From: Fidelibacterota bacterium
GTDB lineage: Bacteria > Fidelibacterota > Marinisomatia > Marinisomatales > TCS55
DNA length: 64,000 nt
Reading direction: 5' to 3'
Assembly: GCA_014239435.1 (NCBI GenBank)
Contig: JAAZYX010000003.1
Span: 1-64,000, forward strand
This document shows positions 10,013-19,017 of this stretch, one piece after another. The first letter of the stretch is position 1. Every line of letters starts with the position of its first letter. The notes below the pieces were generated by a model that had not been told where the DNA came from, did no database searches, and worked only from the letters and a program-made list of their open reading frames with translations. Both the position numbers and the translations under genes were made by a program.

Positions 10013-10816
10013 ATGTACGAACGAGACGATCCCGGCCAACTGCCTCTTTTCCCGGAACTGTCCTCCGGGCAGAGTTTGCCATCGCTTGCGACTCTTCCGG
10101 AATTTGGGATAGCACTCCAAAACCTGATTCGCATGAGCGATCTCGGTGCTTTTATTGAACTCAATATTCAGGGACTTGACAAACTCTATTCTGTAAATCT
10201 TCACGATCTTGAAATTCCTGAAGACTTTTTAAAAGATATGAAAGGATACACTCCGCTATCGGTAAAACTGTTTTCAAAAGACGCGCGGAATGAGATTCAT
10301 AAATTCACCTATGATATCAAATCCTTTTTTAATACAAAGAATTCGTTTAAGACATCATTCGGGTTTTTTCTCTTCCGCACCCACTTTGATGCATGGAAAA
10401 AAACGCTCACCCAGCGGCAGTATGATATTCAGTCTTATTTATCCGAAACATTAGGCAAAGGAAAATACGGTCAAAATTTCGTGGATTTTTTCCGGCAAGG
10501 CTACGAGCACTTAGAAGCGCATGCAGATATTACCGCGCCGTGGGAATTCAAAAAGCGTCCGTTACTAAAAGATATTGAAACGACTCGAAAAACTTTGAAC
10601 GAGCAGCAGCAAACTCTTTTTACGCTCAAGCCAACCGATATTGACTATCCGTTCAAAGTTATTGCATTGAAAACCGGGAGAGTCCCGCTCGTTCTGCACC
10701 AGTTTCAATCGCAAGTGCAGATTCATTCGATATTCAAAACCATTCATTTGGAATACCTTGCAGATACGGAAATTGATTCGCTGGATGACATTCGGCGGCT
10801 GACCGAAGGATTATAA
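10013..10816 (+). CDS. Hypothetical protein upstream of selD
   Basis: A 267-residue soluble protein I do not recognise. It has no signal peptide, membrane segment or metal-binding motif. The N-terminus is proline-rich (DDPGQLPLFPEL), which resembles a flexible tail or a short partner-binding motif. The rest is mixed alpha/beta with a basic helical centre. It ends 6 bp before the selD start codon, so the pair is almost certainly cotranscribed, which may point to a role in selenium metabolism. That link is guilt by association only. The codon use and reading frame look genuine over the full length. Confidence 0.7.
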   Translation: MYERDDPGQLPLFPELSSGQSLPSLATLPEFGIALQNLIRMSDLGAFIELNIQGLDKLYSVNLHDLEIPEDFLKDMKGYTPLSVKLFSKDARNEIHKFTYDIKSFFNTKNSFKTSFGFFLFRTHFDAWKKTLTQRQYDIQSYLSETLGKGKYGQNFVDFFRQGYEHLEAHADITAPWEFKKRPLLKDIETTRKTLNEQQQTLFTLKPTDIDYPFKVIALKTGRVPLVLHQFQSQVQIHSIFKTIHLEYLADTEIDSLDDIRRLTEGL

Positions 10817-10822
10817 TTACTT

Positions 10823-11875
10823 ATGACACATCAAGATCAAATAAGACTCACAACATTATCTCACGGCTCCGGCTGAGCGTGCAAGATAGGTCCGGGTGAC
10901 CTAGCTCAGGTTCTGGGCGATCTTGTCTTGGAAACGGATGATCGTGTGGTTGTCGGCTTTGATGGCGCCGACGATGCCGCCGTGGTGCGCCTTGATGATG
11001 GCCGGCTACTGGTGCAAACACTGGATTTTTTTACACCGATCGTAGACAATCCTTACGACTTCGGGCAGATCGCCGCGGCAAATTCTTTATCCGATATTTA
11101 CGCAATGGGCGGTACGCCTTTAACCGCATTAAACATTGTTGGATTTCCGATCAATGATCTTCCGAAAGAAACACTTACAGCCATTCTACAAGGTGGTGCG
11201 GACAAAGCCAAAGAAGCCGGGATTCCCATTGTCGGCGGACATTCCGTGGATGATAAAGAACCCAAGTACGGTATGGTTATCACAGGCGAAGTATCCGAGA
11301 AAAACCTTGTGCGGAATTCCACCGCTCGGCACGGAGATGCGCTGATGCTCACCAAACCGCTCGGCACCGGCATCATTGCGACGGCCATAAAAAAAGGGAA
11401 AGCCTCGGCTGAATCTATTTCTGCCGCGACGGAATCCATGTCAACATTGAACAAAGCAGGAGCAGAGGCGATGAAACAGGTAAATGTCCATGCCGCCACG
11501 GATGTTACGGGTTTCGGCTTGCTCGGACATTTGCTGGAAATGTGCCAAGCGAGTAATGTATCGGCAGAGGTGAATTTTGGATCTCTGGAATTCCTTCCCG
11601 GTGCTCGTGAGTTAGCAGAAGCAGGAATCATTCCCGGAGGGACCAAACGAAATTTAGATTATGTGAAAGAATCGGTAACATTCGATTCTGCCTTAAGTGA
11701 AACTGACCAGTTTATGGCAGCCGACGCTCAGACTTCTGGCGGACTCTTGGTTGCTTTACCGGAAAATGAAGTACAGGATTTCATCAGTGCTTTTGATTCC
11801 GATTATTTTTACACACCAATTCAGGTCGGTAGCATTACCGATTCTGAAGATTCTGTTATTAAACTGAACAGCTAA
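10823..11875 (+). CDS. selD: Selenide, water dikinase (selenophosphate synthase) with selenocysteine
   Basis: SelD makes selenophosphate from selenide and ATP for selenocysteine and selenouridine synthesis. The gene reads from ATG 10823 through an in-frame TGA at 10874-10876, codon 18, inside LTTLSHGSG-TGA-ACKIGP. That is exactly the position of the catalytic Cys/Sec in the family (SHGAGCGCKI in Cys forms). The codons on both sides of the TGA are homologous to SelD, so a start downstream of it, such as the TTG at 10928, would remove the active site. Further SelD segments are ANSLSDIYAMGGTPLTALN, GGHSVDDKEPKYGMVITGE and ATDVTGFGLLGHL. The total is 350 residues with Sec18. A hairpin follows the TGA. 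Confidence 0.93.
10874..10902 (+). promoter_or_regulatory. Bacterial SECIS element of selD
   Basis: Directly after the TGA codon, AGGTC (10888-10892) pairs with GACCT (10898-10902) around the loop CGGGT. The loop begins about 16 nt past the TGA, within the range of bacterial SECIS hairpins, and carries G residues in the apical loop. A wider, weaker pairing of CAAGAT (10882-10887) with ATCTTG (10920-10925) could extend the structure. Confidence 0.7.
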
Positions 11876-11995
11876 TTTTTAATACTACCACCCCTAGGAA
11901 TTCTACAGAAATATTTAATAAAAAAACCCACCTCATCATTATTCAAGAAATGCGAATTGGGGCGTTGGATCAAATTCGTAGTAAATTCTTAATTA

Positions 11996-12077
11996 TACCC
12001 GACAAATAAAGTCGCAAATAATTCTTGGGTGGTAATTTTAGAAATAGGTAAATTTACCCGATTAAAATAGTCGGGTA
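11996..12077 (+). promoter_or_regulatory. Operator region of the suf operon
   Basis: Two related inverted repeats precede the regulator gene. The proximal one has arms TACCCGA (12055-12061) and TCGGGTA (12071-12077) with 9 bp between, ending 5 bp before the ATG at 12083. The distal one begins TACCCGAC at 11996 and has paired CGAC/GTCG (12001-12014 region). Shared sequence and position suggest binding sites for the encoded Rrf2 protein, acting by autoregulation. Confidence 0.65.
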
Positions 12078-12082
12078 CAATT

Positions 12083-12484
12083 ATGCTAAAAATCACACGA
12101 AAAGTAGAATACGCTCTAATGGCGCTTCGCCACATGCAGGAAAAGGAAAAGGGCGCCGTAACCACTGCTTCGGATATTGCCGAGCGATACACTATTCCCA
12201 ATGAAATTCTCGCGAAAACCATGCAGCTCATGGCGCGGGAAAATATTGTGGAGGCGGTACAAGGCCCGCGAGGTGGATACCGTATTAAGGCGGATCTTGA
12301 AAAAATCAACCTTACAGAATTCTTTGAAACGCTCGAAGGTCCGTTGGGGCTGATGGACTGCTATTTCGATTCGGAATGCGTTCAGATAAACTGCTGTACT
12401 ATTCGGTCTCCGATCCAAAAGATAAATGACAATTTGCGAAATATGTTTTCAAACATGACCGTTCAGGAAATCACATCCGCATAA
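12083..12484 (+). CDS. Rrf2-family iron-sulfur regulator of the suf operon
   Basis: A 133-residue Rrf2/IscR/SufR-type winged-helix repressor. The N-terminal helix-turn-helix (residues 1-65) includes the Rrf2 hallmark VEAVQGPRGGYRI wing. Cysteines at 93, 99, 104 and 105 closely match the three cluster ligands of IscR (Cys92, 98, 104), so it probably carries an Fe-S cluster and senses cluster supply. It is the first gene of the suf operon and is preceded by two inverted repeats that may be its operators, so autoregulation with suf control is the simplest reading. SufR and IscR cannot be separated with certainty. Confidence 0.88.
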   Translation: MLKITRKVEYALMALRHMQEKEKGAVTTASDIAERYTIPNEILAKTMQLMARENIVEAVQGPRGGYRIKADLEKINLTEFFETLEGPLGLMDCYFDSECVQINCCTIRSPIQKINDNLRNMFSNMTVQEITSA

Positions 12485-12501
12485 TACAAAAGGAATGCAG
12501 C

Positions 12502-12882
12502 ATGGCTAAAATCACCAAAGAAGATATTATCAAAGTTTTAAAACAATGTTACGATCCCGAAATTCCCGTGGACCTCTGGAGTCTTGGATTGATCTATGAT
12601 ATAGAAATTCAGGAGAGTTACGAAGGCGATCAATCCGATATAAATATCGTTATGTCGCTCACGACACCGGGATGCGGAATGGGTCAGCAAATGGCAGATG
12701 ACATTCGTAACAAACTCGAAGCGAAAGACACGGTAAATCAGGCATTCGTCCGGGTTACGTTTGATCCTCCTTGGGAACCCGAAATGATGAGCAAGGAAGC
12801 TCGAGATAAACTGGGGTTCGCGCCGAGTCCATCTACCGGTCAAACGGGTAATCCGGCAACCATAACTACGGAGTGGGAATAA
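12502..12882 (+). CDS. DUF59/MIP18-family Fe-S assembly protein
   Basis: A 126-residue MIP18-family (DUF59) protein involved in iron-sulfur cluster maturation or delivery. The family core appears as QCYDPEIPVDLWSLGLIYDI, then TTPGCGMGQQMADDI with the conserved Cys, and DPPWEPEMMSKEARDKLG. It is a paralogue of the C-terminal half of the SufT-like gene at 17249 in the same operon, but lacks that gene's N-terminal domain. It starts 17 bp after the regulator and its stop overlaps the start of the A-type carrier gene by one base. Confidence 0.88.
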   Translation: MAKITKEDIIKVLKQCYDPEIPVDLWSLGLIYDIEIQESYEGDQSDINIVMSLTTPGCGMGQQMADDIRNKLEAKDTVNQAFVRVTFDPPWEPEMMSKEARDKLGFAPSPSTGQTGNPATITTEWE

Positions 12883-13250
12883 TGGAAAAAACTCAAGAAA
12901 AAATTTCTGAAGAATACGCATCAGCCGAAATATCGGTTACAGATAAAGCTGCCAAACGGCTGAAAGCAGTTATGGAGTCGGAAGAAAAATCCGGGCAGGC
13001 GCTTCGCTTATCCGTGACGGGCGGCGGATGCTCCGGGATGAGCTACAATATGTCATTTGAAGATGAGCAAAAGGAATTCGATAAAGTGTTCGTGAGCAAC
13101 GGTGTTACCATTTACTGCGATTTGAAAAGCTACTTATACCTCAAAGGTGTTGAGATTGATTTTTCCAGTGATATGCTTAGCGGCGGTTTTCAGATTAAAA
13201 ACCCAAATGCAGAAAGAACCTGCGGATGCGGGACGTCGTTTTCCGCATAA
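12882..13250 (+). CDS. sufA: A-type iron-sulfur carrier (SufA/HesB/IscA family)
   Basis: A 122-residue HesB/IscA-family scaffold or carrier that passes Fe-S clusters to apo-proteins. The three conserved cysteines are Cys50 (TGGGCSGMSY) and Cys114/Cys116 (ERTCGCGTSF). The ATG at 12882 overlaps the upstream TAA as TAATG and is preferred over an in-frame upstream GTG-type start at 12873. The gene sits between the DUF59 gene and sufB, consistent with SufA. A 61-bp gap before sufB has no clear terminator. Confidence 0.9.
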   Translation: MEKTQEKISEEYASAEISVTDKAAKRLKAVMESEEKSGQALRLSVTGGGCSGMSYNMSFEDEQKEFDKVFVSNGVTIYCDLKSYLYLKGVEIDFSSDMLSGGFQIKNPNAERTCGCGTSFSA

Positions 13251-13311
13251 CGGTAAAACGTAAATGAGTTAATTACCTTTTACATAATTATTAATCCATG
13301 AATTCAAAATA

Positions 13312-14760
13312 ATGTCCAAAGACCAAATCATCATAGACGAAGCCGTCAGCCGGGAATATAAATACGGTTTTACGACAGATATCGAGCAGGATACCCTTCC
13401 TCCCGGCTTGGATGAAAATGTTATCAGAAAAATTTCCGCCATTAAACAAGAGCCGGAATTTTTACTCGAATGGAGACTGAAAGCATTTCGCCATTGGCAG
13501 AAAATGGACGAACCGGATTGGGCAAAAGTGAAATACAATCCCATTGATTATCAGGCAATCAGTTATTATTCCGCGCCTAAGGATAAACCCAAATACGATA
13601 GCCTGGATGATGTGGACCCTGAACTGCTCGAAACATATAAAAAACTGGGGATTCCTCTGGAAGAGCAAAAGCAGCTTGCCGGCGTTGCGGTAGATGCTGT
13701 ATTCGATTCTGTTTCTGTTGCTACCACATTCAAATCTGAATTAAAAAAGCATGGCGTCATTTTCTGCCCATTTTCTGAGGCAGCGCAACATCATCCGGAA
13801 TTGATAAAAAAATATCTTGGATCCGTTGTGCCCTATTCCGATAATTTTTTTGCCTCTCTTAACTCCGCCGTCTTTTCGGATGGAAGTTTTGTTTACATCC
13901 CAAAAGGCGTCAAATGTCCCATGGAACTCAGCACTTACTTTCGCATCAATGCGTTAAACACAGGTCAATTTGAACGCACGCTCATTATCGCAGATGAGGG
14001 AAGTCAGGTGAGTTATCTTGAAGGATGTACTGCGCCGATGCGGGATGAAAACCAGCTACATGCTGCAGTTGTTGAACTGATTGCTCACAAGGATGCGACC
14101 ATTAAATATTCCACAGTTCAGAATTGGTATCCGGGTGATCCAGAAACCGGCAAAGGCGGCATTTACAATTTTGTGACTAAGCGCGGTTCCTGCCTAGAAG
14201 ACCATGCCAGAATCACATGGACTCAAGTAGAAACAGGATCAGCGATTACATGGAAATACCCGAGCGTTATTCTGAAGGGCGATAACACAGTTGGTGAATT
14301 TTATTCCGTTGCGATGGCCAATCATTTTCAGCAAGCGGATACCGGCACCAAGATGATTCATCTCGGCAAGAACACCAAAAGCACCATTATTTCGAAAGGT
14401 ATATCTGCTGGACAGGGACAAAACACCTATCGCGGTTCGGTAAAAATCATGAAGAATGCAGAGAATGCGCGAAATTATTCCCAGTGTGATTCGATATTGA
14501 TCGGAGATAAATGCGGAGCGCATACCTTTCCTTATATTGATGTGCGGAATCCGACGGCACAAATGGAACATGAAGCATCCACCTCCACAATCGGCGAAGA
14601 TCAACTATTTTATGCCAACCAGCGCGGCATTTCCACGGAAGATGCTGTATCTATGATTGTAAATGGATTTTGCAAGGAAGTCTTCCGTGAACTTCCGATG
14701 GAATTTGCCGTGGAGGCACAGAAACTGATGGAAGTGAGTCTGGAAGGAAGTGTTGGGTAA
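13312..14760 (+). CDS. sufB: Fe-S cluster scaffold SufB
   Basis: The 482-residue SufB core of the SufBC2D complex, on which Fe-S clusters are built from SufS-derived sulfur. Characteristic segments are the N-terminal [77 protein letters not shown] and [20 protein letters not shown]. These include the conserved cysteines and the C-terminal His/Glu region EHEAST. The length matches SufB (about 480). It is followed 15 bp later by sufC. Confidence 0.97.
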   Translation: MSKDQIIIDEAVSREYKYGFTTDIEQDTLPPGLDENVIRKISAIKQEPEFLLEWRLKAFRHWQKMDEPDWAKVKYNPIDYQAISYYSAPKDKPKYDSLDDVDPELLETYKKLGIPLEEQKQLAGVAVDAVFDSVSVATTFKSELKKHGVIFCPFSEAAQHHPELIKKYLGSVVPYSDNFFASLNSAVFSDGSFVYIPKGVKCPMELSTYFRINALNTGQFERTLIIADEGSQVSYLEGCTAPMRDENQLHAAVVELIAHKDATIKYSTVQNWYPGDPETGKGGIYNFVTKRGSCLEDHARITWTQVETGSAITWKYPSVILKGDNTVGEFYSVAMANHFQQADTGTKMIHLGKNTKSTIISKGISAGQGQNTYRGSVKIMKNAENARNYSQCDSILIGDKCGAHTFPYIDVRNPTAQMEHEASTSTIGEDQLFYANQRGISTEDAVSMIVNGFCKEVFRELPMEFAVEAQKLMEVSLEGSVG

Positions 14761-14775
14761 TGGGTAATTACGACT

Positions 14776-15525
14776 ATGCTTGAAATAAAAAACTTACACG
14801 TCAGCGTAGAGGACAAGGAAATTCTCAAAGGAATTGACCTTACTGTGAACGCCGGCGAGCTACATGCTATTATGGGTCGAAACGGCTCCGGAAAAAGCAC
14901 CCTTTCACAGGTTATCGCTGGTCGGGACACATACGAAATCACTCAAGGTGAAATACTCTACAACGGTGAAGACATTGAAAGCTGGCCCCCTGAACGCCGT
15001 GCATTGGAAGGCGTGTTTCTATCTTTTCAATATCCGGTTGTTATTCCCGGCGTCAACACCACTTATTTTATGAAAGCAGCATTAAATGCCAAACTAAAAC
15101 ATCTCGGTAAATCTGAATTGGACGCTATGGATTTCTTAGCGCTCATCCGCGAAAAACTGAAACAAGTCGGCATGGATGAAAACTATTTATCTCGGGCAGT
15201 AAACGATGGTTTCTCCGGCGGAGAAAAAAAACGGAATGAAATCCTCCAAATGCTGACGCTTGAGCCAACCTTATCCATTTTAGATGAAACAGATTCAGTG
15301 CTGGATATTGATGCGCTGAAAATTGTTGCTGAAGGTGTGAACAATTACCGAAATGATGAGCGGGCGATTGTGGTTATTACGCATTACCAGCGTATTCTTG
15401 AATACATGGATATTGATAAAATTCACGTTTTAATGGATGGGAAAATCATACGATCCGGCGGGAAGAATCTTGCTCGCGAATTAGAAGAAAAAGGATATTC
15501 ATGGCTCGAGGAAAAATCTGTATGA
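14776..15525 (+). CDS. sufC: SufC ATPase of the SufBCD complex
   Basis: A 249-residue ABC-type ATPase that binds SufB and SufD and powers cluster assembly. Walker A is GRNGSGKST (about residues 34-42), the signature is NDGFSGGEKKRNE, and Walker B is LSILDETD with its catalytic Glu intact. One oddity is the D-loop, which reads SVLD where SufC proteins normally have SGLD; the ATPase residues themselves are unaltered. The stop overlaps the sufD start by an ATGA arrangement. Confidence 0.96.
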   Translation: MLEIKNLHVSVEDKEILKGIDLTVNAGELHAIMGRNGSGKSTLSQVIAGRDTYEITQGEILYNGEDIESWPPERRALEGVFLSFQYPVVIPGVNTTYFMKAALNAKLKHLGKSELDAMDFLALIREKLKQVGMDENYLSRAVNDGFSGGEKKRNEILQMLTLEPTLSILDETDSVLDIDALKIVAEGVNNYRNDERAIVVITHYQRILEYMDIDKIHVLMDGKIIRSGGKNLARELEEKGYSWLEEKSV

Positions 15526-16802
15526 ATCCATTTCAATCTCAATTTGAATCCTTAATAGATCGCCGGAAAAATGAACCGGCAGAACTGAAAGCACTTCGGC
15601 TTCAAGGCTTGGAACGATTTAATGAACTTGGTCTGCCGAAGCCTTCCTGGGAATCGTGGCAATATTCTGATTTTTCTAAAATCGATTCAGCGCATTTCCG
15701 CCTTCCAACTGAAGACGATATGCCATCCACAAAAGAAGAGCGATTCCCAATTATAGGTGATTCCTATAACATTGTAATCCTCAATGGTTTTTACCAGAAA
15801 CAACTGTCTTCCCTGCCCGACACCATAAAAGTCCGGACTATACTGGAAATGTTTGGTAAAGAACCATCGCCTATTTTGCGCAATTTAATTTCGGAAGTGA
15901 ATCCGTTTCGAGCGCTGAATGCCGGTTTGATGAACTGCGGATTGGTGATGGATATCCCAGATGGAACCGTGATTAACAAACCGATTCATATCCTTTACCA
16001 AACCACGCATATTTCAGATTCGGTCATGACCAATCCTAGATTTTTGGTGCAAATCGGCGCTAATGCTGAAGCTACGCTGATTGAACATTATGCCGGGAAG
16101 AGCAATAACGAATATTTCCATAATATTGTGACGGAAATTTCTCTCGCTGAGAACGCTAATCTGAATCACATCCGTATCCAAGAGGATGGTTTTAACGCAA
16201 CCCACGTTGCTTCTACACGTTATTTATTGGATTCAAATGCAAGATTAAACGGTATGCATTTCGCATTGGGTTCAAAATTATACCGTCAGGATATTTCCGT
16301 AACCCTCAACGGTGAAGGTGCCGAAGGGATTTTAAATGGGCTCTGCTTATCAAACGAAAACCAACATTTGGATCATTTTGTCACGATTGATCATGATCAA
16401 GCTCGATGCGTAAGCCGTCAGCTATTCAAATACATTTTATCGGATGCATCCTCGGGCGCATTTAACGGACGAATTGTAGTCAAGCCAGATTCTCAAAAAA
16501 CGGATGCAATTCAAACCAATAAGAATCTGCTGCTCTCCGATGCCTCCTTGATGAATTCCAATCCGCAACTGGAAATATATGCAGATGACGTTAAGTGCGC
16601 CCACGGTTCCACTTCTGGACAAATGGATTCCGAAGCCATCTTTTATCTTCAAAGCCGCGGATTGAACCAGGACAAAGCTCGCTTGCTTCTCATCAATGGT
16701 TTCGCCGGTGAAGTGCTGCAAAAAATTCGAAATCAATCCGCTCGGGATTACCTAGAATCGTGCCTATATGAATGGCTTGATAATCAGAATTTCAGTGCTT
16801 GA
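15522..16802 (+). CDS. sufD: SufD component of the SufBCD complex
   Basis: A 426-residue SufD, the SufB paralogue that pairs with it in the SufBC2D scaffold. The start ATG at 15522 overlaps the sufC stop (ATGA), which is better than an upstream ATG 21 bases earlier inside sufC. SufD features are the N-terminal PSWESWQYSDFSK, NGLCLSNENQHLDHFVTIDH in the beta-helix core, and KCAHGSTSGQMDSEAIFYLQSRG near the C-terminus. The stop overlaps the sufU start (TGATG). Confidence 0.95.
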   Translation: MNPFQSQFESLIDRRKNEPAELKALRLQGLERFNELGLPKPSWESWQYSDFSKIDSAHFRLPTEDDMPSTKEERFPIIGDSYNIVILNGFYQKQLSSLPDTIKVRTILEMFGKEPSPILRNLISEVNPFRALNAGLMNCGLVMDIPDGTVINKPIHILYQTTHISDSVMTNPRFLVQIGANAEATLIEHYAGKSNNEYFHNIVTEISLAENANLNHIRIQEDGFNATHVASTRYLLDSNARLNGMHFALGSKLYRQDISVTLNGEGAEGILNGLCLSNENQHLDHFVTIDHDQARCVSRQLFKYILSDASSGAFNGRIVVKPDSQKTDAIQTNKNLLLSDASLMNSNPQLEIYADDVKCAHGSTSGQMDSEAIFYLQSRGLNQDKARLLLINGFAGEVLQKIRNQSARDYLESCLYEWLDNQNFSA

Positions 16803-17245
16803 TGCAGGACATAAGGGAACTCTATCAGGAAGTGATTTTAGATCACAACCAAAACCCGCGGAATTTCGGTCCACTGGAATCATCCAACTCAGATGCGGAA
16901 GGCGTTAATCCGCTCTGCGGCGATCATCTGAAGCTGCATGCAAATCTGGAAAATGACAGGATTAAAGACATTCATTTTGAAGGATCAGGGTGTGCAATTT
17001 TTAAAGCGTCTTCCTCCATCATGACAGAAACAACCAAAGGAAAAACAATGCTGGAAGCAGAAGCATTATTTCAACAGTTTCATGTGTTAGTAACAACAGG
17101 CGAGGGTGAAATTGAAGCCATGGGAAAAATGGCCGTTATGGCCGGAGTTTATCAATATCCGGCACGCGTGAAATGTGCGAGTCTTGCGTGGCATACATTG
17201 AAAAATATTCTGAACAAATCTACTGCAACTGTTACCACGGAATAA
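16799..17245 (+). CDS. sufU: SufU-type sulfur-transfer / scaffold protein
   Basis: A 148-residue SufU, which accepts sulfur from SufS in SUF systems lacking SufE. The zinc/cluster ligands are Cys40 and Asp42 (NPLCGD), Cys65 (GSGCAIFKAS) and Cys126 (RVKCASLAW). The N-terminal ILDHNQNPRNFGPLE is typical, as is an insertion relative to IscU. The presence of SufU with no SufE is a Firmicutes/Bacteroidota-like arrangement. It overlaps sufD by 4 bases and precedes sufT by 3 bp. Confidence 0.93.
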   Translation: MMQDIRELYQEVILDHNQNPRNFGPLESSNSDAEGVNPLCGDHLKLHANLENDRIKDIHFEGSGCAIFKASSSIMTETTKGKTMLEAEALFQQFHVLVTTGEGEIEAMGKMAVMAGVYQYPARVKCASLAWHTLKNILNKSTATVTTE

Positions 17246-17248
17246 AAT

Positions 17249-17803
17249 ATGTTTCACGATCAAAACGAATATATAACTCTCGAGCGCGATGTGGAAGCGA
17301 CTCAGATTCCGATGGGTACAAACGTCACTCTAACAGAAGGCGATCGAGGGCAAATCACCCAAGCGCTTGGCGGCAGTTATACAATTTTACTCCATGGGAA
17401 TTTGTATCGAATTGACGGAAAGGATGCTGATTCCATTGGCAAATCTGTGAAAATTGAAGCGGATGCCGAAAGTGAAATAACCAACGGTGTAGTGAATGAA
17501 GAAGCGGTTTGGGATGTTATGAAATCATGTTACGATCCCGAGATTCCGGTAAATATTGTAGAACTCGGATTGATCTATTCCTGTGAATTTTCGGAGATGG
17601 AAGAATCCGGAACTAAAGTGGATGTAAAAATGACCCTCACTGCCCCCGGCTGCGGGATGGGGCAAATTCTTGCCGAAGAAGTTCACCAGAAAATCATGGG
17701 AATATCCGGCGTGGCCGATGTGCATGTTGAATTGGTTTGGGAGCCGCCGTGGGATCAAGGCATGATGTCGGAATCGGCCCGTCTTCATCTCGGACTTTTA
17801 TGA
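17249..17803 (+). CDS. sufT: SufT family Fe-S assembly protein
   Basis: A 184-residue SufT. The N-terminal domain (about 1-75) has the SufT-typical LERDVEATQIPMGTNVTLTEG and a GGSYTILLHGNLYRIDGKD segment. The C-terminal DUF59 domain (about 82-184) has SCYDPEIPVNIVELGLIYS, TAPGCGMGQILAEEV and EPPWDQGMMSESARLHLG. SufT proteins support Fe-S protein maturation. The C-terminal half is paralogous to the DUF59 gene at 12502, so one operon holds two versions. The start of sufS overlaps its stop (ATGA). Confidence 0.9.
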   Translation: MFHDQNEYITLERDVEATQIPMGTNVTLTEGDRGQITQALGGSYTILLHGNLYRIDGKDADSIGKSVKIEADAESEITNGVVNEEAVWDVMKSCYDPEIPVNIVELGLIYSCEFSEMEESGTKVDVKMTLTAPGCGMGQILAEEVHQKIMGISGVADVHVELVWEPPWDQGMMSESARLHLGLL

Positions 17804-19011
17804 ACGCACAATTTAACCCGGAAACCATCCGGGAAGATTTTGCTATTTTTAGTACGAATCCGGAATTGATTTATTTGGACAGCGCCGCCACGAGTCAAAC
17901 GCCAAAACAGGTAACGGATTCCATTCTGAATTATTACGAAAATTTCAACGCCAATGTCCATCGTACCATTTATTCTATCGGGAATAAGGCGACCCAAGCC
18001 TTCGAATCTGCCCGAGAAAAAGTGGCCAAATTTATCCATGCCGAAAAATCAAAATCTGTCATTTTCACCAAGAGCGCGACAGAGGCCATTAACCTAGCAG
18101 CGGCTGCGTGGGGACGAAAACATCTTTCTGCCGGCGATGAAATCCTGATTACCGAAATGGAACATCATAGCAACATTGTGCCGTGGCAGTTGACAGCAGA
18201 AGTAACCGGCGCTGATTTAAAATACATTCCCATTACAGAGGACGGCGAACTCGAAAAATGGGAAAATCACATTTCAGATAAAACAAAAATCGTCGCAGTT
18301 ACGCATCAATCCAATGTATTTGGAACGGTAAACCCGATTAAAGAAATTGTAGAGAAAGCACATTCCGTTGGCGCTGTTGTTCTGGTGGATGCCGCCCAAA
18401 GTGTTCCTCATTCGCAGGTGGACGTCCAGGATTTGGGTTGCGACTTTTTCGCATTTTCCGGACATAAAATGCTGGGGCCAACCGGCGTGGGTGTACTATT
18501 CGGCAAGCCCGAACTATTAGAAGAAATGGATCCCTTTCTCGGTGGTGGAGAAATGATTAAAACGGTCAACATGGAAACCTCCACATGGAACGATATTCCG
18601 CATAAATTTGAAGCCGGCACACCCAACATCGCGCAAGCCATCGGACTCGGAACAGCAGTGGATTATCTCAACAACATGGGAATGGAAAACGTGCATGCTC
18701 ACGAACAAGATTTATTGCAATACGCCGTAGATATACTAAGCAATATTTCCGGAATTACACTTTATGGAAATCCGCAGAATCGCGGAGGTGTGGTAAGTTT
18801 TAATGTGGAAGATATTCACCCGCACGATGTCGCACAATTTTTGGATAATGACGGAATTGCGGTCCGCGCAGGACATCACTGTGCGCAGCCTATTATGAAA
18901 CGTCTTGGTGTATCGGCAACGTGCAGAGCAAGTGTGTATCTTTACAATACAAAAAACGAGATTGACCGGCTTGCATCCAGCTTGGAAAAGATCAAATCTG
19001 TCTTTGCATGA
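17800..19011 (+). CDS. sufS: Cysteine desulfurase SufS
   Basis: A 403-residue PLP-dependent cysteine desulfurase (class II, SufS/CsdB type) that releases sulfur from cysteine as a persulfide for SufU. The N-terminal YLDSAATSQTP, the PLP lysine Lys223 in FSGHKMLGPTGVG, and the catalytic Cys361 in RAGHHCAQPIMKRL are all present. The ATG at 17800 overlaps the sufT stop and is preferred over an in-frame start 63 bases upstream inside sufT. It is the last recognised suf gene. Confidence 0.96.
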   Translation: MNAQFNPETIREDFAIFSTNPELIYLDSAATSQTPKQVTDSILNYYENFNANVHRTIYSIGNKATQAFESAREKVAKFIHAEKSKSVIFTKSATEAINLAAAAWGRKHLSAGDEILITEMEHHSNIVPWQLTAEVTGADLKYIPITEDGELEKWENHISDKTKIVAVTHQSNVFGTVNPIKEIVEKAHSVGAVVLVDAAQSVPHSQVDVQDLGCDFFAFSGHKMLGPTGVGVLFGKPELLEEMDPFLGGGEMIKTVNMETSTWNDIPHKFEAGTPNIAQAIGLGTAVDYLNNMGMENVHAHEQDLLQYAVDILSNISGITLYGNPQNRGGVVSFNVEDIHPHDVAQFLDNDGIAVRAGHHCAQPIMKRLGVSATCRASVYLYNTKNEIDRLASSLEKIKSVFA

Positions 19012-19017
19012 AAATGA

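Noticed and set aside
11098-11646. A 182-codon open frame antisense to selD
   Set aside because: It overlaps well-supported selD coding sequence on the other strand and has no recognisable protein features; it is a codon-bias shadow.
10928-11875. Annotating selD from a TTG at 10928
   Set aside because: This would drop SHGSG-U-ACKIGP, the catalytic segment, while homology continues through the TGA; the selenocysteine reading is better supported.
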